Of a stretch of DNA of 64,000 nucleotides, positions 31,704 to 41,017 are shown piece after piece. Origin of the DNA: Actimicrobium sp. CCC2.4 (GTDB lineage: Bacteria > Pseudomonadota > Gammaproteobacteria > Burkholderiales > Burkholderiaceae_D); NCBI RefSeq assembly GCF_034347385.1, contig NZ_CP133777.1, positions 496,001 to 560,000 of the forward strand. Direction: 5' to 3'. Each line of letters opens with the position of its first letter. Within the stretch, counting starts at the first letter, position 1. A program made the translations under genes and the position numbers. The notes below the pieces were generated by a model. It ran no database searches, had not been told where the DNA came from, and saw nothing but the letters and a program-made list of their open reading frames with translations.

Positions 31704-34055
31704 TTAAACGGTTTTTATCCCTGAGTCCTTATTTGGGGCGGATCCGATATCTACTTCCGGTTGCTCTCCCGGAGCCAACTTTAACAGCAAAATTAGCACT
31801 TTTGCACCGTTTGATTCAATTCGATTAAGAATATCGATGCGCCCGCCGTGTTCATCGACGATTTTTTTTACCATGGCCAGTCCCAGGCCCGTTCCTCGCG
31901 GCTTCGATGTCACGTACGGCTCGAAGGCGCGCTTGAGAATTTTTGCTGAAAATCCAGGCCCGTTGTCACTGATCGCAAAACGGACCGCCTGGCAAGTCTT
32001 GCCGTTCGCGCTCTGATAGTGCACTACCTCGGTAAGCACATCGATACATGGCGCCGCACTCTCGGCAGAGCGGTCCACTACGGCGTCCTGCGCATTTTGC
32101 AGCAGGTTATGAATCACCTGACGCAACTGGGTCGCGTCGCCCATGACCATCGGCAAACCCGGTGCCAGTAAGGCATTGATGATCGCGCGTTCGTCGCCGC
32201 CGGTATAAAGATGCAGGACTTCCTCGACGAGCGCATTGAGGTTGAGTGGCGAGAGTACTGCCGGTGGCGTTTTGGCGTAGTCGCGGAAGTCATCGACCAT
32301 CCGCTTCATGGCCGTTACCTGATTGACAATCGTCGCGGTACTTTTGTTCAACATGGCGGCATCTTGGGGCAGCAATTTGTCCTCAAGTTTCATTTGCAGC
32401 CGCTCGGCCGACAGCTGGATCGGTGTCAACGGGTTCTTGATTTCGTGTGCGAGACGTCGTGCAACTTCGCCCCAGGCAATCGAACGCTGTGCCGAAATGA
32501 CTTCCGAAATGTTATCGAATACGACGACATAACCGCTGCCGCGCGCGACCGGGAGGCGCGAACCACGCGCCAGCAGCGTGATGTCATCGTCACGGCTGGC
32601 ATCACCGCTGTTCCTTGGCACCTCGATCTGCTGTTGCCAGTGCAGGCCGGCATTGCCATTGTCGGCACCGGCTGATTGGGCACTCTGGGTCGAAAACGCA
32701 TTGCGGACGGCATCGGCAAACGGCTCGAGTCCAGCGATCATCGCCAGTGGCTGGTTCAGATACGGTTCGACCTCGTGTTGCAGGATCCGCGCGACGGACT
32801 CATTACACGTGACCAGGCAAAATGTGTCGTCCAGCACCATCACGCCGGCCGACATGTTGGCCAGCACGGATTCCAGATAGGCCTTCGCATTTTCGAGCTC
32901 GATACGGTTGATTTCAACAGCGGCACGGGCATCGAACAATTGCCGCGTCATCGTGTTGAAGGACTGCGTCAGCGTCCCGAGTTCGTCCGAGGTCGCCACG
33001 ATTGGTCGCGGCGACAGATCGCCTTCCGCCACGGCTTTAGTTCCTTCGGCCAGTAGCAGCAGGGGTTCCGCCAGATCGCTGGCGATCAGGAACGCGCTGA
33101 CGATGGCGGCAAAGATGGCCAGCAAGAGCGTCAGTGTCAGTGTCACGATGTAAATTTTGCGCAAGCCGGAACGACTCAATGAGCGCTCCTGATATTCGCT
33201 GTAGGCCGCCCGCAGCGCCTCCGCATTCGTGGCCAGCGAGGACGGTACAGGCTGAATCAATTGCAGAAAACGCGCCTCGGATTGCAGCGACAGCGCGTTG
33301 CGTCCGGACGGGACTTCGACCACGACGCGCAGGCGCAGGTTATTGATCGCATCGGCCGCCGGCGGCGTGGTGCGCGCTGCCGTGGCATCGATTTCGCGGG
33401 GTTCGGGCTGACCTTCCATGCCGGTGTAACCGCGCGAAAGCCGGGCCTGACGCAACATGTTGGCATTCGGGATGTCCGGCACGATGGTGCTGAGCTGACC
33501 GCCATCAGTGGCGATCACACGGCCGCTGGCCGTGACGATGATGGCTTCCTGGGTACTGCTCTGTTCACGCCAGCGAGCCAGTTGCCGCATCTGGCCGCTA
33601 TCGGGCAAGTCCGACAACTCGATCGCGAGGTTATGCGCTTTGGTGCTCAGGTCGCTGAGCGAGGAATCCAGTGCTGCGCGGCCAAGATTGAGTCCGGATT
33701 CGAGCGCAGCTTCCACCCGGACATCAAACCAGGATTCGATTGAGCGGGACACGAACTGCACCGACACCGTATAGATCAACAGTCCGGGCAGGATGCCGAT
33801 CACGGCGAACAGCAACACCAGACGGGCCATCAAACGCGAACCGAACAGGCCGCGCTTGTAGCGGGCATACAAGCGCGCCAGCAACAAGGTCACCAGTGCC
33901 AGCAGCGCTACCGTAACCAGAACGTTAAGACCGAGCAACCAGGGATAGTGCTGGTCGAAAGAAGCCGAATTATCCGACGCCGAGGCCAGCAGGAACAGCA
34001 GGATCGCGACGATCGCTCCGCCCACCACCAACGCATATCGCAATGCCCGTTGCAC
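31704..34055 (-). CDS. ntrY: NtrY-like membrane histidine kinase
   Basis: A 783-residue sensor kinase. It has two N-terminal hydrophobic spans (about 8-28 and 40-62), a third near 85-105 and a fourth near 300-325, a HAMP domain (ASDLAEPLLLLAEGTKAVAEG), a PAS region, and HisKA with phospho-acceptor His in RRLAHEIKNPLTPIQLSAER. The ATPase domain shows NLLQNAQDAV and DNGPGFSAKI. It phosphorylates the NtrX-like regulator encoded next. The pair is linked to nitrogen metabolism and redox in other proteobacteria; the signal is unknown here. Confidence 0.9.
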   Translation of the reverse strand: MQRALRYALVVGGAIVAILLFLLASASDNSASFDQHYPWLLGLNVLVTVALLALVTLLLARLYARYKRGLFGSRLMARLVLLFAVIGILPGLLIYTVSVQFVSRSIESWFDVRVEAALESGLNLGRAALDSSLSDLSTKAHNLAIELSDLPDSGQMRQLARWREQSSTQEAIIVTASGRVIATDGGQLSTIVPDIPNANMLRQARLSRGYTGMEGQPEPREIDATAARTTPPAADAINNLRLRVVVEVPSGRNALSLQSEARFLQLIQPVPSSLATNAEALRAAYSEYQERSLSRSGLRKIYIVTLTLTLLLAIFAAIVSAFLIASDLAEPLLLLAEGTKAVAEGDLSPRPIVATSDELGTLTQSFNTMTRQLFDARAAVEINRIELENAKAYLESVLANMSAGVMVLDDTFCLVTCNESVARILQHEVEPYLNQPLAMIAGLEPFADAVRNAFSTQSAQSAGADNGNAGLHWQQQIEVPRNSGDASRDDDITLLARGSRLPVARGSGYVVVFDNISEVISAQRSIAWGEVARRLAHEIKNPLTPIQLSAERLQMKLEDKLLPQDAAMLNKSTATIVNQVTAMKRMVDDFRDYAKTPPAVLSPLNLNALVEEVLHLYTGGDERAIINALLAPGLPMVMGDATQLRQVIHNLLQNAQDAVVDRSAESAAPCIDVLTEVVHYQSANGKTCQAVRFAISDNGPGFSAKILKRAFEPYVTSKPRGTGLGLAMVKKIVDEHGGRIDILNRIESNGAKVLILLLKLAPGEQPEVDIGSAPNKDSGIKTV

Positions 34056-34057
34056 GA

Positions 34058-34657
34058 CTATTCAGCCTTGTAGAGAAAAGTTTTCCAGTCTGACGACAAG
34101 CGCCAGTCGGCGTTGTTGATGGCATTGACCTGAAAAGGTTTAGCCAGCTGGGCGACATCCAGTCGCATGCGTACCGCCACGGAATAAACGGCATCGGTCT
34201 TTAGTGCATTGCGATCCGCCACCAGCCAGCGGCTGGGTCGGCGGATCAGTGACAGCGCGTCGTCCAGCGTGCTGAAACTCTGCTGTAACCGGCCAAGGAT
34301 CGCGGCGTGGTATTGCCGTGTCAGGACGTTATAGGACAAGCGGATGGTTTGAGATTCGGTAATGGCTTTTTCGTCGAACCAGTACCAGCGCGGACGCGTC
34401 AGTTCGATTTCCGTCGTGAAATACAGTGGCAGGCCGTGGGTAATGGCGTCTTCCAGGCCGCGATTGAGTTCGAACGCGAAGGTCGCCGATAGTTTGACGC
34501 CCTCGTCGGTCGACTCGAGATGGGCCTGCGTGATATCGACGCCTTCGGCGTGCGCCACGGGTCCCAGCAAGAGCAGCAACGCCATCATCCAGCCGCGCAG
34601 TAGCGTCACCACGGTAACCCGGTACGCTGGCATGGCCACGGCATCATTGGCTCGCAT
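34058..34657 (-). CDS. DUF4390-family secreted protein
   Basis: A 199-residue protein with an N-terminal hydrophobic signal segment (about 20-38, ending AHAEGVDIT). The DUF4390 domain follows, with FELNRGLEDAITHGLPLYFT and WYWFDEKAITESQTIRLSYN. Its start overlaps the rsmB stop, and ntrY starts two bases after its stop. The constant place between rsmB and ntrY in betaproteobacteria suggests a role with the NtrY sensor, perhaps in the periplasm, but this is unproven. Confidence 0.85.
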   Translation of the reverse strand: MRANDAVAMPAYRVTVVTLLRGWMMALLLLLGPVAHAEGVDITQAHLESTDEGVKLSATFAFELNRGLEDAITHGLPLYFTTEIELTRPRWYWFDEKAITESQTIRLSYNVLTRQYHAAILGRLQQSFSTLDDALSLIRRPSRWLVADRNALKTDAVYSVAVRMRLDVAQLAKPFQVNAINNADWRLSSDWKTFLYKAE

Positions 34658-35970
34658 CAGCCCGCCGGCTTCCTGAATAGGGCATAAAACAAACCATCAT
34701 GGTCTTCATTGGAGGTTGCTATTGGCAATAATTGCCCAGGGGCAGGAAGTCGTTCGGCCTGGTTGCGCACGGCAAATGCGGCAGCTTGCGCCTCGGATTC
34801 CTGTGGCCACAGCGAGCAGGTCACGAAGAGCAATTTACCATCGGGTGCCAGCATGCGCCAAAGATTGTCGAGTATGCGCGACGACAGGGCCGCAAGTTGC
34901 GCAGTGTCCGCTTTGCGCCGCAACCAGCGAATATCCGGATGACGTCGCAAGATGCCGGACGCCGTGCAGGGCACATCGGCCAGAATACGGTCGAAGAGTT
35001 TGCCGTCCCACCAGTCGGTGGCAGCGGCGTCGCCGGCGACCAGGCGCGCTGACAATTGCAGCCGCTGCAGGTTTTCTTCGATGCGTTTGAGGCGGCGCGG
35101 GTCGGAATCCAGTGCGATCAGGTCGAGCTGTGCGCGCTCCAGCAAATGGCCGGTCTTGCCGCCTGGCGCTGCGCAGGCGTCCAGCACGCGCATGCCGTCG
35201 CGCGCCTCCAGCAACGGTGCCGCGAGTTGAGCTGCTGCATCTTGCACCGACACCAGTCCTTCCATGAATCCGGGGATCTGCAGGACCGGCACCGGTCGTT
35301 CCAGCCGGATCGCATCGGGACCCACCTGACGGGCGACGATCTGTTGCTCTGCCAGCAAGGCCAGATACGCTTCCGGTGTCGTGCGACGCTGGTTGACGCG
35401 CAAGATCAGTGGCGGCGCTGCATTACCGGCATCGAGAATGGCCTGCCAGTGCTGCGGATACGCATTGCGCATTGTATCGATCCACCAGCCGGGATAATTC
35501 CATTCGGCCACCGGTTGTTTCAGCACTTCGGCCAGCAAGGTCGCATGCTCGCGCAGGAAGCGGCGCAACACGGCATTGACCATGCCTTTCGCGTGCGCCA
35601 TGGCCGGATCTGCACTGGCGGCTTCCACTGCCTGGTTCACAACCGTAAAAACCTCGTACGGTGCGGGCAGATCGGACTCGTCGCGATCGATCAGTGTCAG
35701 CGCGCAGCACAGCAAGCCGTGCAGCGCAGCCGGTTCCGGTGCCCGCGAAGTCAACAGGGTCACCAGCGCGTCGGCACGTCCGAGACCACGCATGGCACGG
35801 TAAGCAATGTCCTGGATCGCGCCGCGTGCCTGGCCGGACGTGTCGGCATAACCCTGCACGCGTGTCAGAGCCTGCGGCAAAGCCGTACCTCCGCGCACAA
35901 GTGCAACGGCATGAGCGGCGCTGCGCAGGCTGAATGCCAGTGAATCGGGTTTCAAAACAAGTGTGGCCAT
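34657..35970 (-). CDS. rsmB: 16S rRNA (cytosine-967-C5)-methyltransferase RsmB
   Basis: A 437-residue rRNA methyltransferase. The N-terminal NusB-like RNA-binding domain spans about 10-145. The SAM site lies in LDACAAPGGKTGHLLE near 265, the proton-handling Cys in ADVPCTASGILRRHPDI near 335 and the second catalytic Cys in LLFVTCSLWPQESEA near 395. All signature residues are intact. It overlaps the DUF4390 gene by four bases and follows the lysE-type gene by three bases. Confidence 0.93.
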   Translation of the reverse strand: MATLVLKPDSLAFSLRSAAHAVALVRGGTALPQALTRVQGYADTSGQARGAIQDIAYRAMRGLGRADALVTLLTSRAPEPAALHGLLCCALTLIDRDESDLPAPYEVFTVVNQAVEAASADPAMAHAKGMVNAVLRRFLREHATLLAEVLKQPVAEWNYPGWWIDTMRNAYPQHWQAILDAGNAAPPLILRVNQRRTTPEAYLALLAEQQIVARQVGPDAIRLERPVPVLQIPGFMEGLVSVQDAAAQLAAPLLEARDGMRVLDACAAPGGKTGHLLERAQLDLIALDSDPRRLKRIEENLQRLQLSARLVAGDAAATDWWDGKLFDRILADVPCTASGILRRHPDIRWLRRKADTAQLAALSSRILDNLWRMLAPDGKLLFVTCSLWPQESEAQAAAFAVRNQAERLPAPGQLLPIATSNEDHDGLFYALFRKPAG

Positions 35971-35973
35971 GGT

Positions 35974-36612
35974 TTAGCTCCGGGCAAAGGCAATGCGCGC
36001 ACCAAGTGCAATGAAGGCGGCGCCGACGCAGCGTTCCAGCCAGAGCCTGGCACGCTGGCTGGAACCAGCCCGTCGTGCCAGCGTTCCGGAAACCAATGCA
36101 GTGCCGCAATTCCAGCCGGTCGACATCAGTACGAACACCACGCCAAGTATGAGAAAGGAAAGTGTCTTGCCCGTGGCATTCGGATTAACGAATTGGGGGA
36201 AAAAGGACAGGAAAAACAGTACAACCTTAGGATTGAGGAGGTTGGTGACCAGCGCCTGCCAGAAAATAACGCGCAGCGGACGGGCTGTGCTGGTTTTTGC
36301 TGGTACGCCTTCGACCGTGGCCCGCGTGAGCAGCATACGCAATCCGAGGTACATCAGATAGATGCCGCCAGCTAGCTTGATCAAGGTGAACGCCGTTGCC
36401 GAAGTTGCCAGCAGCGCACTCAAGCCGAGTGCCGCCGCGACCGCATGCACGCAGCATCCTGCAGAAATGCCCAGTGCGGATGTCAATCCTGCCGCACGCC
36501 CTTGCGCCACGCTGCGCCCGACGATAAAGGCAGTGTCGGGGCCGGGTGTGGCGTTGAGCAGGAGGACGGCCATCACGAAATAGCCAAAGTCGGTAACGCC
36601 GGGAATGCTCAT
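35974..36612 (-). CDS. LysE/RhtB-family amino-acid exporter
   Basis: A 212-residue inner-membrane protein with six hydrophobic segments. The N-terminal LLNATPGPDTAFIVGRSVAQGR is the LysE/RhtB signature, followed by AGCCVHAVAAALGLSALL and a NLLNPKVVLFFLSFFPQFV motif. The ATG at 36612 starts MSIPGVTDFGYF; the longer frame adds an unlikely basic leader. It exports amino acids or derivatives by proton antiport in the family; the substrate is unknown. Confidence 0.9.
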   Translation of the reverse strand: MSIPGVTDFGYFVMAVLLLNATPGPDTAFIVGRSVAQGRAAGLTSALGISAGCCVHAVAAALGLSALLATSATAFTLIKLAGGIYLMYLGLRMLLTRATVEGVPAKTSTARPLRVIFWQALVTNLLNPKVVLFFLSFFPQFVNPNATGKTLSFLILGVVFVLMSTGWNCGTALVSGTLARRAGSSQRARLWLERCVGAAFIALGARIAFARS

Positions 36613-36823
36613 CGAAGGTTCTTGCCAGTAGCATTTGCGGAAAACGGTGATTGTAGCGGTGCCTGTCGGCTTGCGCGTACGCCGGGGCATTTTTATGGCA
36701 TTTAAACTGCGCCCCGGCCAAGTCGCCGGCGTATCGACCTATTTTTTTGCCGCCACTAAATTCTTGGTCGCAGGTATTTTTTAACTAATTGCAAAAAGAC
36801 GGAAATAACGATGAAATAGTTGT

Positions 36824-36920
36824 GGTGCGACGCACAAATAATGTGGCATACTCGGGGCGTCTCCTCCATAACTCCTCCAAGAGTATGGATTTCAGCCCGC
36901 TCCTAGAGCGGGTTTTTTTT
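36824..36920 (+). ncRNA. Candidate small RNA with two CUCCUCC motifs
   Basis: On the plus strand, CATACTC at 36847-36853 pairs with GAGTATG at 36881-36887. The 27-base loop contains CTCCTCC twice (36861-36867 and 36872-36878), each complementary to a strong Shine-Dalgarno sequence. A textbook terminator follows at 36896-36920. No plausible ORF precedes the terminator, and both flanking genes are on the minus strand, so the terminator must serve an independent transcript. The 5' end is uncertain: weak -10 candidates allow a start near 36824 or near 36859. In the latter case the left stem arm would be part of the promoter. Confidence 0.55.
36896..36920 (+). terminator. Intrinsic terminator of the candidate small RNA
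   Basis: CCCGCTC (36896-36902), a three-base loop, GAGCGGG (36906-36912) and eight T residues. The T-run fixes the direction as plus strand. Confidence 0.85.
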
Positions 36921-36984
36921 GCACATGCAGCATTGTTATTGCCGTGCAGCAATTTTATCTTGCTGAGCGGCACTGCCGGCCTGA

Positions 36985-37545
36985 TCAGATATTAAAAACC
37001 AGGCTACCCCTTGGCGGTGAAAAATCACCCAGACGCTCAATGAGCAAGGTGTCCAGGGCATCTTGCGGATTCAGGTGCAGATCCGAGTGGGCATGTACGT
37101 CCCACATCCGTTGTGTCAGATGAATGTGCCGGCGCAGGATCGCCTCAGTGCGACGATCGTCTGCCATCAGGCCCTCCGCGATGATCTGGAGTGCCTCCGG
37201 GCGGGCACCGACGGCTGCCGTCGCATGGGATTTGTGGATCATGAAGCGCGCGGTATCGCTGGCGATCCGGCGTTGACCTGCCAGAAATACGGTGACGGCA
37301 ATCGAGGCAACCGCACCGCCGTTGTACATCACCAGCTCCAGCGGGGCATTACGCAATGTGTTGTAGAGGCAAATGCCGTCGCTGACGTAACCGCCGTTCG
37401 ACTGCAGCAGGATGTGGGCAGTACCGATACCGTCGGCTGTCATTTTCCCGAGGGCGTCAAAAACCCGCCTGACCATGTCGCTGTTGATATCGCCGGCCAG
37501 GGTGAAGTAGCCATCGCCACGGTGTGTGTGTTTATTGTCAATCAT
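36985..37545 (-). CDS. Orphan ClpP-like serine protease
   Basis: A 186-residue protein of the ClpP/crotonase-type protease fold. It has LQSNGGYVSDGICLYNTLRN near residue 48 (ClpP-like SxGG), the nucleophile Ser in GGAVASIAVTVFLAGQRR near 82 and the catalytic His in ARFMIHKSHA near 106. It lacks the propeptide of housekeeping ClpP and no ClpX or other partner is adjacent. Such orphan ClpP-like proteins occur in Burkholderiales; the substrate is unknown. The candidate small RNA lies beyond its 3' end. Confidence 0.75.
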   Translation of the reverse strand: MIDNKHTHRGDGYFTLAGDINSDMVRRVFDALGKMTADGIGTAHILLQSNGGYVSDGICLYNTLRNAPLELVMYNGGAVASIAVTVFLAGQRRIASDTARFMIHKSHATAAVGARPEALQIIAEGLMADDRRTEAILRRHIHLTQRMWDVHAHSDLHLNPQDALDTLLIERLGDFSPPRGSLVFNI

Positions 37546-37689
37546 GCCGTTTCCTGCAAGCGGATGTCATGCCCCGATATTCTCTGAAGGTAGTGGTGAC
37601 GAGTGTGTGTTGCCGCACACAGGAGGGCTAATCAGGAGGCCGCTGCGCGTGTATGCTCAAGAACGTTTTTCTGAAGAAAGAAGATAGGC

Positions 37690-38172
37690 ATGTTGACTGA
37701 TATCCGACGAGCAACCCACAGCGACCATGCTGCAATTTGCTGCCTGGCAGAAGAAATCAACTCGCAGCACTACGCCCATAGTCCCCATGTTTTTTCTGCT
37801 CCGCCCGGCATCGAACGCGATGCGGACTTCTGGCGTGTCGCGATTGACGATGGCGAGGGCATCTTGCTACTGGCGGTGCGGGAACAGCGGGTGGTGGGGT
37901 TGCTGCGCGCCCGGATGTTGTTGCCTGCAGAAACACCGTTCCTGCGGTCACGGGCGGTCTGCCATATTGGCACTGTCGTTGTGACGGCCTCCCTGCAGGG
38001 GCAAGGGATTGGCAAGCTGTTGCTCGACGAAAACGAGCGGTGGGCGAGGGGCAAGGCTGCCGAAGAAATCCGGCTGGAAGTGTTTGATGCCAACGGTGCA
38101 GCGATCGGCTTCTATGACGCAGCGGGTTTCGGCATGCAGTCGCACATCATGACCAAGGCGCTGGTGCCATGA
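37690..38172 (+). CDS. GNAT-family N-acetyltransferase
   Basis: A 160-residue GCN5-related acetyltransferase. It begins IRRATHSDHAAICCLAEEI and has the acetyl-CoA motif A VVTASLQGQGIGKLLLDEN (near 104) and the C-terminal GFYDAAGFGMQSHIM. The acceptor substrate cannot be told from sequence. It is a single gene between two minus-strand genes. Confidence 0.88.
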   Translation: MLTDIRRATHSDHAAICCLAEEINSQHYAHSPHVFSAPPGIERDADFWRVAIDDGEGILLLAVREQRVVGLLRARMLLPAETPFLRSRAVCHIGTVVVTASLQGQGIGKLLLDENERWARGKAAEEIRLEVFDANGAAIGFYDAAGFGMQSHIMTKALVP

Positions 38173-38257
38173 TAAAAATCTGACCAGGCTGGCCGGGCGC
38201 GCAGTGCAGCCGGGCCATCCTGTCCGACGTGAGCGTTACGGAGTGTGAAGCCAGGCG

Positions 38258-38602
38258 TCAAACTCCCCACAAAATATCGTTTTTGCCAGCATGGGCCGCG
38301 CGCAGCATTTCCATCAACGGATAGGCGCGTGCCGAAAAGGTGACTGCCGTTGTCGGCTCGTGCCCATTGTCGTCACCATCATCGCCATGATGCGCACGCA
38401 CATCATGTTCGAGTTCATCAGAGGCTGGATGCAGGCGGCTGGCTGCGACCTGTGCTTCGAGAACAGCCAGCGCATGGCCGGTTTCTTCGGCAGTGATAAC
38501 ACCGCGTGCGACATCTTTATGCAGCAGGTCGAGCAGGCGGCGCGCGTGCACCTGATACATGGTGACTTCGCCTGCGGCTTTGGATTTGAAAGTAACGAGC
38601 AT
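38258..38602 (-). CDS. DUF1840-family protein
   Basis: A 114-residue cytoplasmic protein with the DUF1840 N-terminus MLVTFKSKAAGEVTMYQVHA, a His/Asp-rich middle (HDVRAHHGDDGDDNGHE), and the C-terminal SARAYPLMEMLRAAHAGK. It is widespread in betaproteobacteria and has no assigned function. The acidic, histidine-rich loop could bind metal, which is only a suggestion. Confidence 0.85.
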   Translation of the reverse strand: MLVTFKSKAAGEVTMYQVHARRLLDLLHKDVARGVITAEETGHALAVLEAQVAASRLHPASDELEHDVRAHHGDDGDDNGHEPTTAVTFSARAYPLMEMLRAAHAGKNDILWGV

Positions 38603-38722
38603 GGCGTATTCCCTGTTTTTGATGTTAGTGAGGCCGACATCTGGCTGACGCAGTGTAGCGTTACTGTGGCGACGACGCTGTGTGCCGGGTCGCTTATTGA
38701 TTTGTTTTCGGTTCGCAGGATC

Positions 38723-39250
38723 TCATGGCAGCTTAAAGGACGTCATGAAAGTGTCGACCTGTTCACGGGCAATGGCTTTTTCAGGGCCGGTAACGATGAC
38801 CTGATAGGCCCGTTTGTTATTGCTGACGAAGCGCGCGATGAGCAGGCGTGGCGCGCCTCCGGTTGGCGCTCCGCGGGCTTCCAGGTCGATGGTGCTTCCC
38901 GCAGATTTTTCGCGCAGGACGGTGCCGCTGATATTCCTGACCATTGCGGTTTTCATTGCCAGCAGCGCTATTTTTGCCGCACTGTCATCGGCCAGTTCGA
39001 CGCTGCCGACCGCGTACGTGACGTTATCGATTTCGGCAGCCATCATGCTCATGGATACCTTGACACCATCAAGATCAATCTGCCGCGTCAGCGTTGCAGG
39101 CTTGGCCGGCATCAGTATCGAAAATGCCCCATCGCTACCACGGACTTCCCGCCAGTCATGGCTGGGCGTGCAGCCCGCCATCAGCGTCAGCAGAGTCATC
39201 AGCAAGAGGGTGGCGACGTATTTCACGGAGTTCGGGTGGAGGATTTTCAT
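38723..39250 (-). CDS. Putative lipoprotein
   Basis: A 175-residue protein with a lipoprotein signal peptide: the lipobox LMAG precedes Cys near residue 26, giving a lipid-anchored mature protein. I chose the ATG at 39250, which gives MKILHPNSVKYVATLLLMTL. The rest (FSILMPAKPATLTRQIDLDG ... FMTSFKLP) looks like a small beta-rich envelope protein. No named family is recognised with certainty. Confidence 0.7.
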   Translation of the reverse strand: MKILHPNSVKYVATLLLMTLLTLMAGCTPSHDWREVRGSDGAFSILMPAKPATLTRQIDLDGVKVSMSMMAAEIDNVTYAVGSVELADDSAAKIALLAMKTAMVRNISGTVLREKSAGSTIDLEARGAPTGGAPRLLIARFVSNNKRAYQVIVTGPEKAIAREQVDTFMTSFKLP

Positions 39251-39340
39251 GGCGAGCATGGTAACAGGGCCGCACGCCGGCATGGAGGAGTTGGACCCTG
39301 CCCGGTATGCGTCCGGTAAAAGCGGCATGGTCAGCGCGGG

Positions 39341-40864
39341 TCATTGCTCGCGCAAGCCGCGGCGGTACTGGATGGCCTCGCCGACATGTTGGGACCCGAT
39401 CTGAACGGCTCCAGCAAGATCGGCAATCGTGCGTGCAACCTTGAGCACGCGATGGTAAGAGCGTGCTGACCAGTTCAGTCGCAGCATCGCCGCATGCAAC
39501 AGCTCGGCAGCGGCTGTCTCGGGCTGGCAGTGGAGATCGACTTCGCTCGTTGACAGCAAATTATTGGTCTTGCCCGCCCTCAGGTGTTGGCGGTCGAAGG
39601 CACCCTTGACACGGAGCGCAATGACGGCCGAGGCCTCGCCACCTGCGGCCTTCAGCAGGTCTGCATGCGGCAGCGCGGCGACAACGATTTGCATATCGAT
39701 GCGGTCAAGCAGCGGCCCGGAAATCCGGCTTTGATAGCGTGCAACATTGTCTGGCGTGCAGCGGCACTGGCCGGAAGGGTGGCCGGTATAGCCGCAAGGA
39801 CAGGGATTCATTGCGGCGATGAGCTGAAAACGTGCCGGAAAGTCGGCTTGTCGCGCGGCCCGTGAAATCGTAATGCGGCCTGATTCCAGCGGCTCGCGCA
39901 AGACCTCGAGGACGCGGCGATCAAATTCCGGTAATTCGTCGAGGAACAGGACGCCACGATGGGCCAGCGAAATCTCGCCCGGACGGGGCGTGCCGCCGCC
40001 GCCCACCAGTGCCACGCCAGACGCCGTGTGATGCGGCGAGCGGAACGGTCGTACTTTCCAGCGGGTAGCCGTGAATCCGCCAGACAGTGATTGCACGGCG
40101 GCCGATTCAAGTGCTTCGTCGTCGGTCATCGGTGGCAGGATGCCGGCGAAACGCGCGGCCAGCATCGATTTGCCGGTGCCGGGCGGGCCAATCAGTAGGG
40201 CGCTGTGATTTCCTGCTGCGGCAATTTCGAGCCCGCGCTTGGCCTGCAACTGTCCTTTGACATCGGCAAAATCAGGATAGACATCGAGAACCGGTTCCGC
40301 CTTGCAATGGTGACGGGCTAGCCGGCTATTGCCGTCGGCGGCCGCGAAGTGCGCGCAGACTTCCAGCAGCGAGTTGGCCGGATAGATCAGGGCATCCTTG
40401 ACCAGCGCGGCTTCATCGGCGCTGGCGCGCGGCAGGATGAATCCGCGTCGCGCGCGGCCCGGATCGTCGCCGCGATGCATTGCAAAGGTCATCGCGAGGG
40501 CCCCGCGTACCGGTCGCAGTTCGCCGGACAAAGACAGTTCGCCTGCAAACTCGTAATCATCCAGTTCACCCGCCGGCATCTGTCCGGATGCGGCCAGGAT
40601 ACCGAGTGCAATCGGCAAGTCAAACCGGCCTGATTCCTTGGGCAGGTCAGCGGGGGCGAGATTGACGGTGATGCGTCGGGCCGGGAATTCGAAGCGGGCG
40701 TTTTGGAGTGCGGCGCGAACCCGATCCCGCGATTCCTTGACCTCGGTTTCCGGTAATCCGACGATCATGAAGCCCGGCAAGCCGTTGGCAAGATGGACTT
40801 CCACGGTTACCTGGGGGGCTTGCATGCCGGCCAGGGCACGGCTTTTGAGTACGGCAAGGCTCAT
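39341..40864 (-). CDS. comM: YifB/ComM-family Mg-chelatase-like AAA+ ATPase
   Basis: A 507-residue ATPase of the YifB/ComM family. ComM is a hexameric helicase that drives branch migration during natural transformation. The N-terminal ChlI-like domain starts MSLAVLKSRALAGMQAPQV. Walker A GPPGTGKSML is near residue 220, Walker B VLFLDELPEF near 305, and a cysteine motif MNPCPCGYTGHP near 360 is followed by CRCTPDNVARYQ. The ATG at 40864 gives the family N-terminus. All motifs are intact. Confidence 0.92.
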   Translation of the reverse strand: MSLAVLKSRALAGMQAPQVTVEVHLANGLPGFMIVGLPETEVKESRDRVRAALQNARFEFPARRITVNLAPADLPKESGRFDLPIALGILAASGQMPAGELDDYEFAGELSLSGELRPVRGALAMTFAMHRGDDPGRARRGFILPRASADEAALVKDALIYPANSLLEVCAHFAAADGNSRLARHHCKAEPVLDVYPDFADVKGQLQAKRGLEIAAAGNHSALLIGPPGTGKSMLAARFAGILPPMTDDEALESAAVQSLSGGFTATRWKVRPFRSPHHTASGVALVGGGGTPRPGEISLAHRGVLFLDELPEFDRRVLEVLREPLESGRITISRAARQADFPARFQLIAAMNPCPCGYTGHPSGQCRCTPDNVARYQSRISGPLLDRIDMQIVVAALPHADLLKAAGGEASAVIALRVKGAFDRQHLRAGKTNNLLSTSEVDLHCQPETAAAELLHAAMLRLNWSARSYHRVLKVARTIADLAGAVQIGSQHVGEAIQYRRGLREQ

Positions 40865-41017
40865 GGGGGGATCGCATTCTTGCTGGAACAGCGGTTCGGA
40901 TCGATGTGATCGCGAGCAAGTTTGCAATAAGGAATGACGACGAATATTGATCTGCAGCAGACGCAGGCCGGATAGCGCGGAGTGCGCCACCCGGATCGAA
41001 TAATGATGTCGGCTTAT

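Noticed and set aside
36854-36880. CsrB/RsmY-like RNA on the minus strand, because the complement has GGAGGAG twice
   Set aside because: The T-run of the terminator lies on the plus-strand 3' side, so the minus-strand reading has no terminator. The plus-strand RNA carries CUCCUCC, not GGA motifs.
36785-36995. Small proteins on either strand over the candidate small RNA
   Set aside because: Both frames run through the terminator hairpin and lack ribosome binding sites or plausible protein character.
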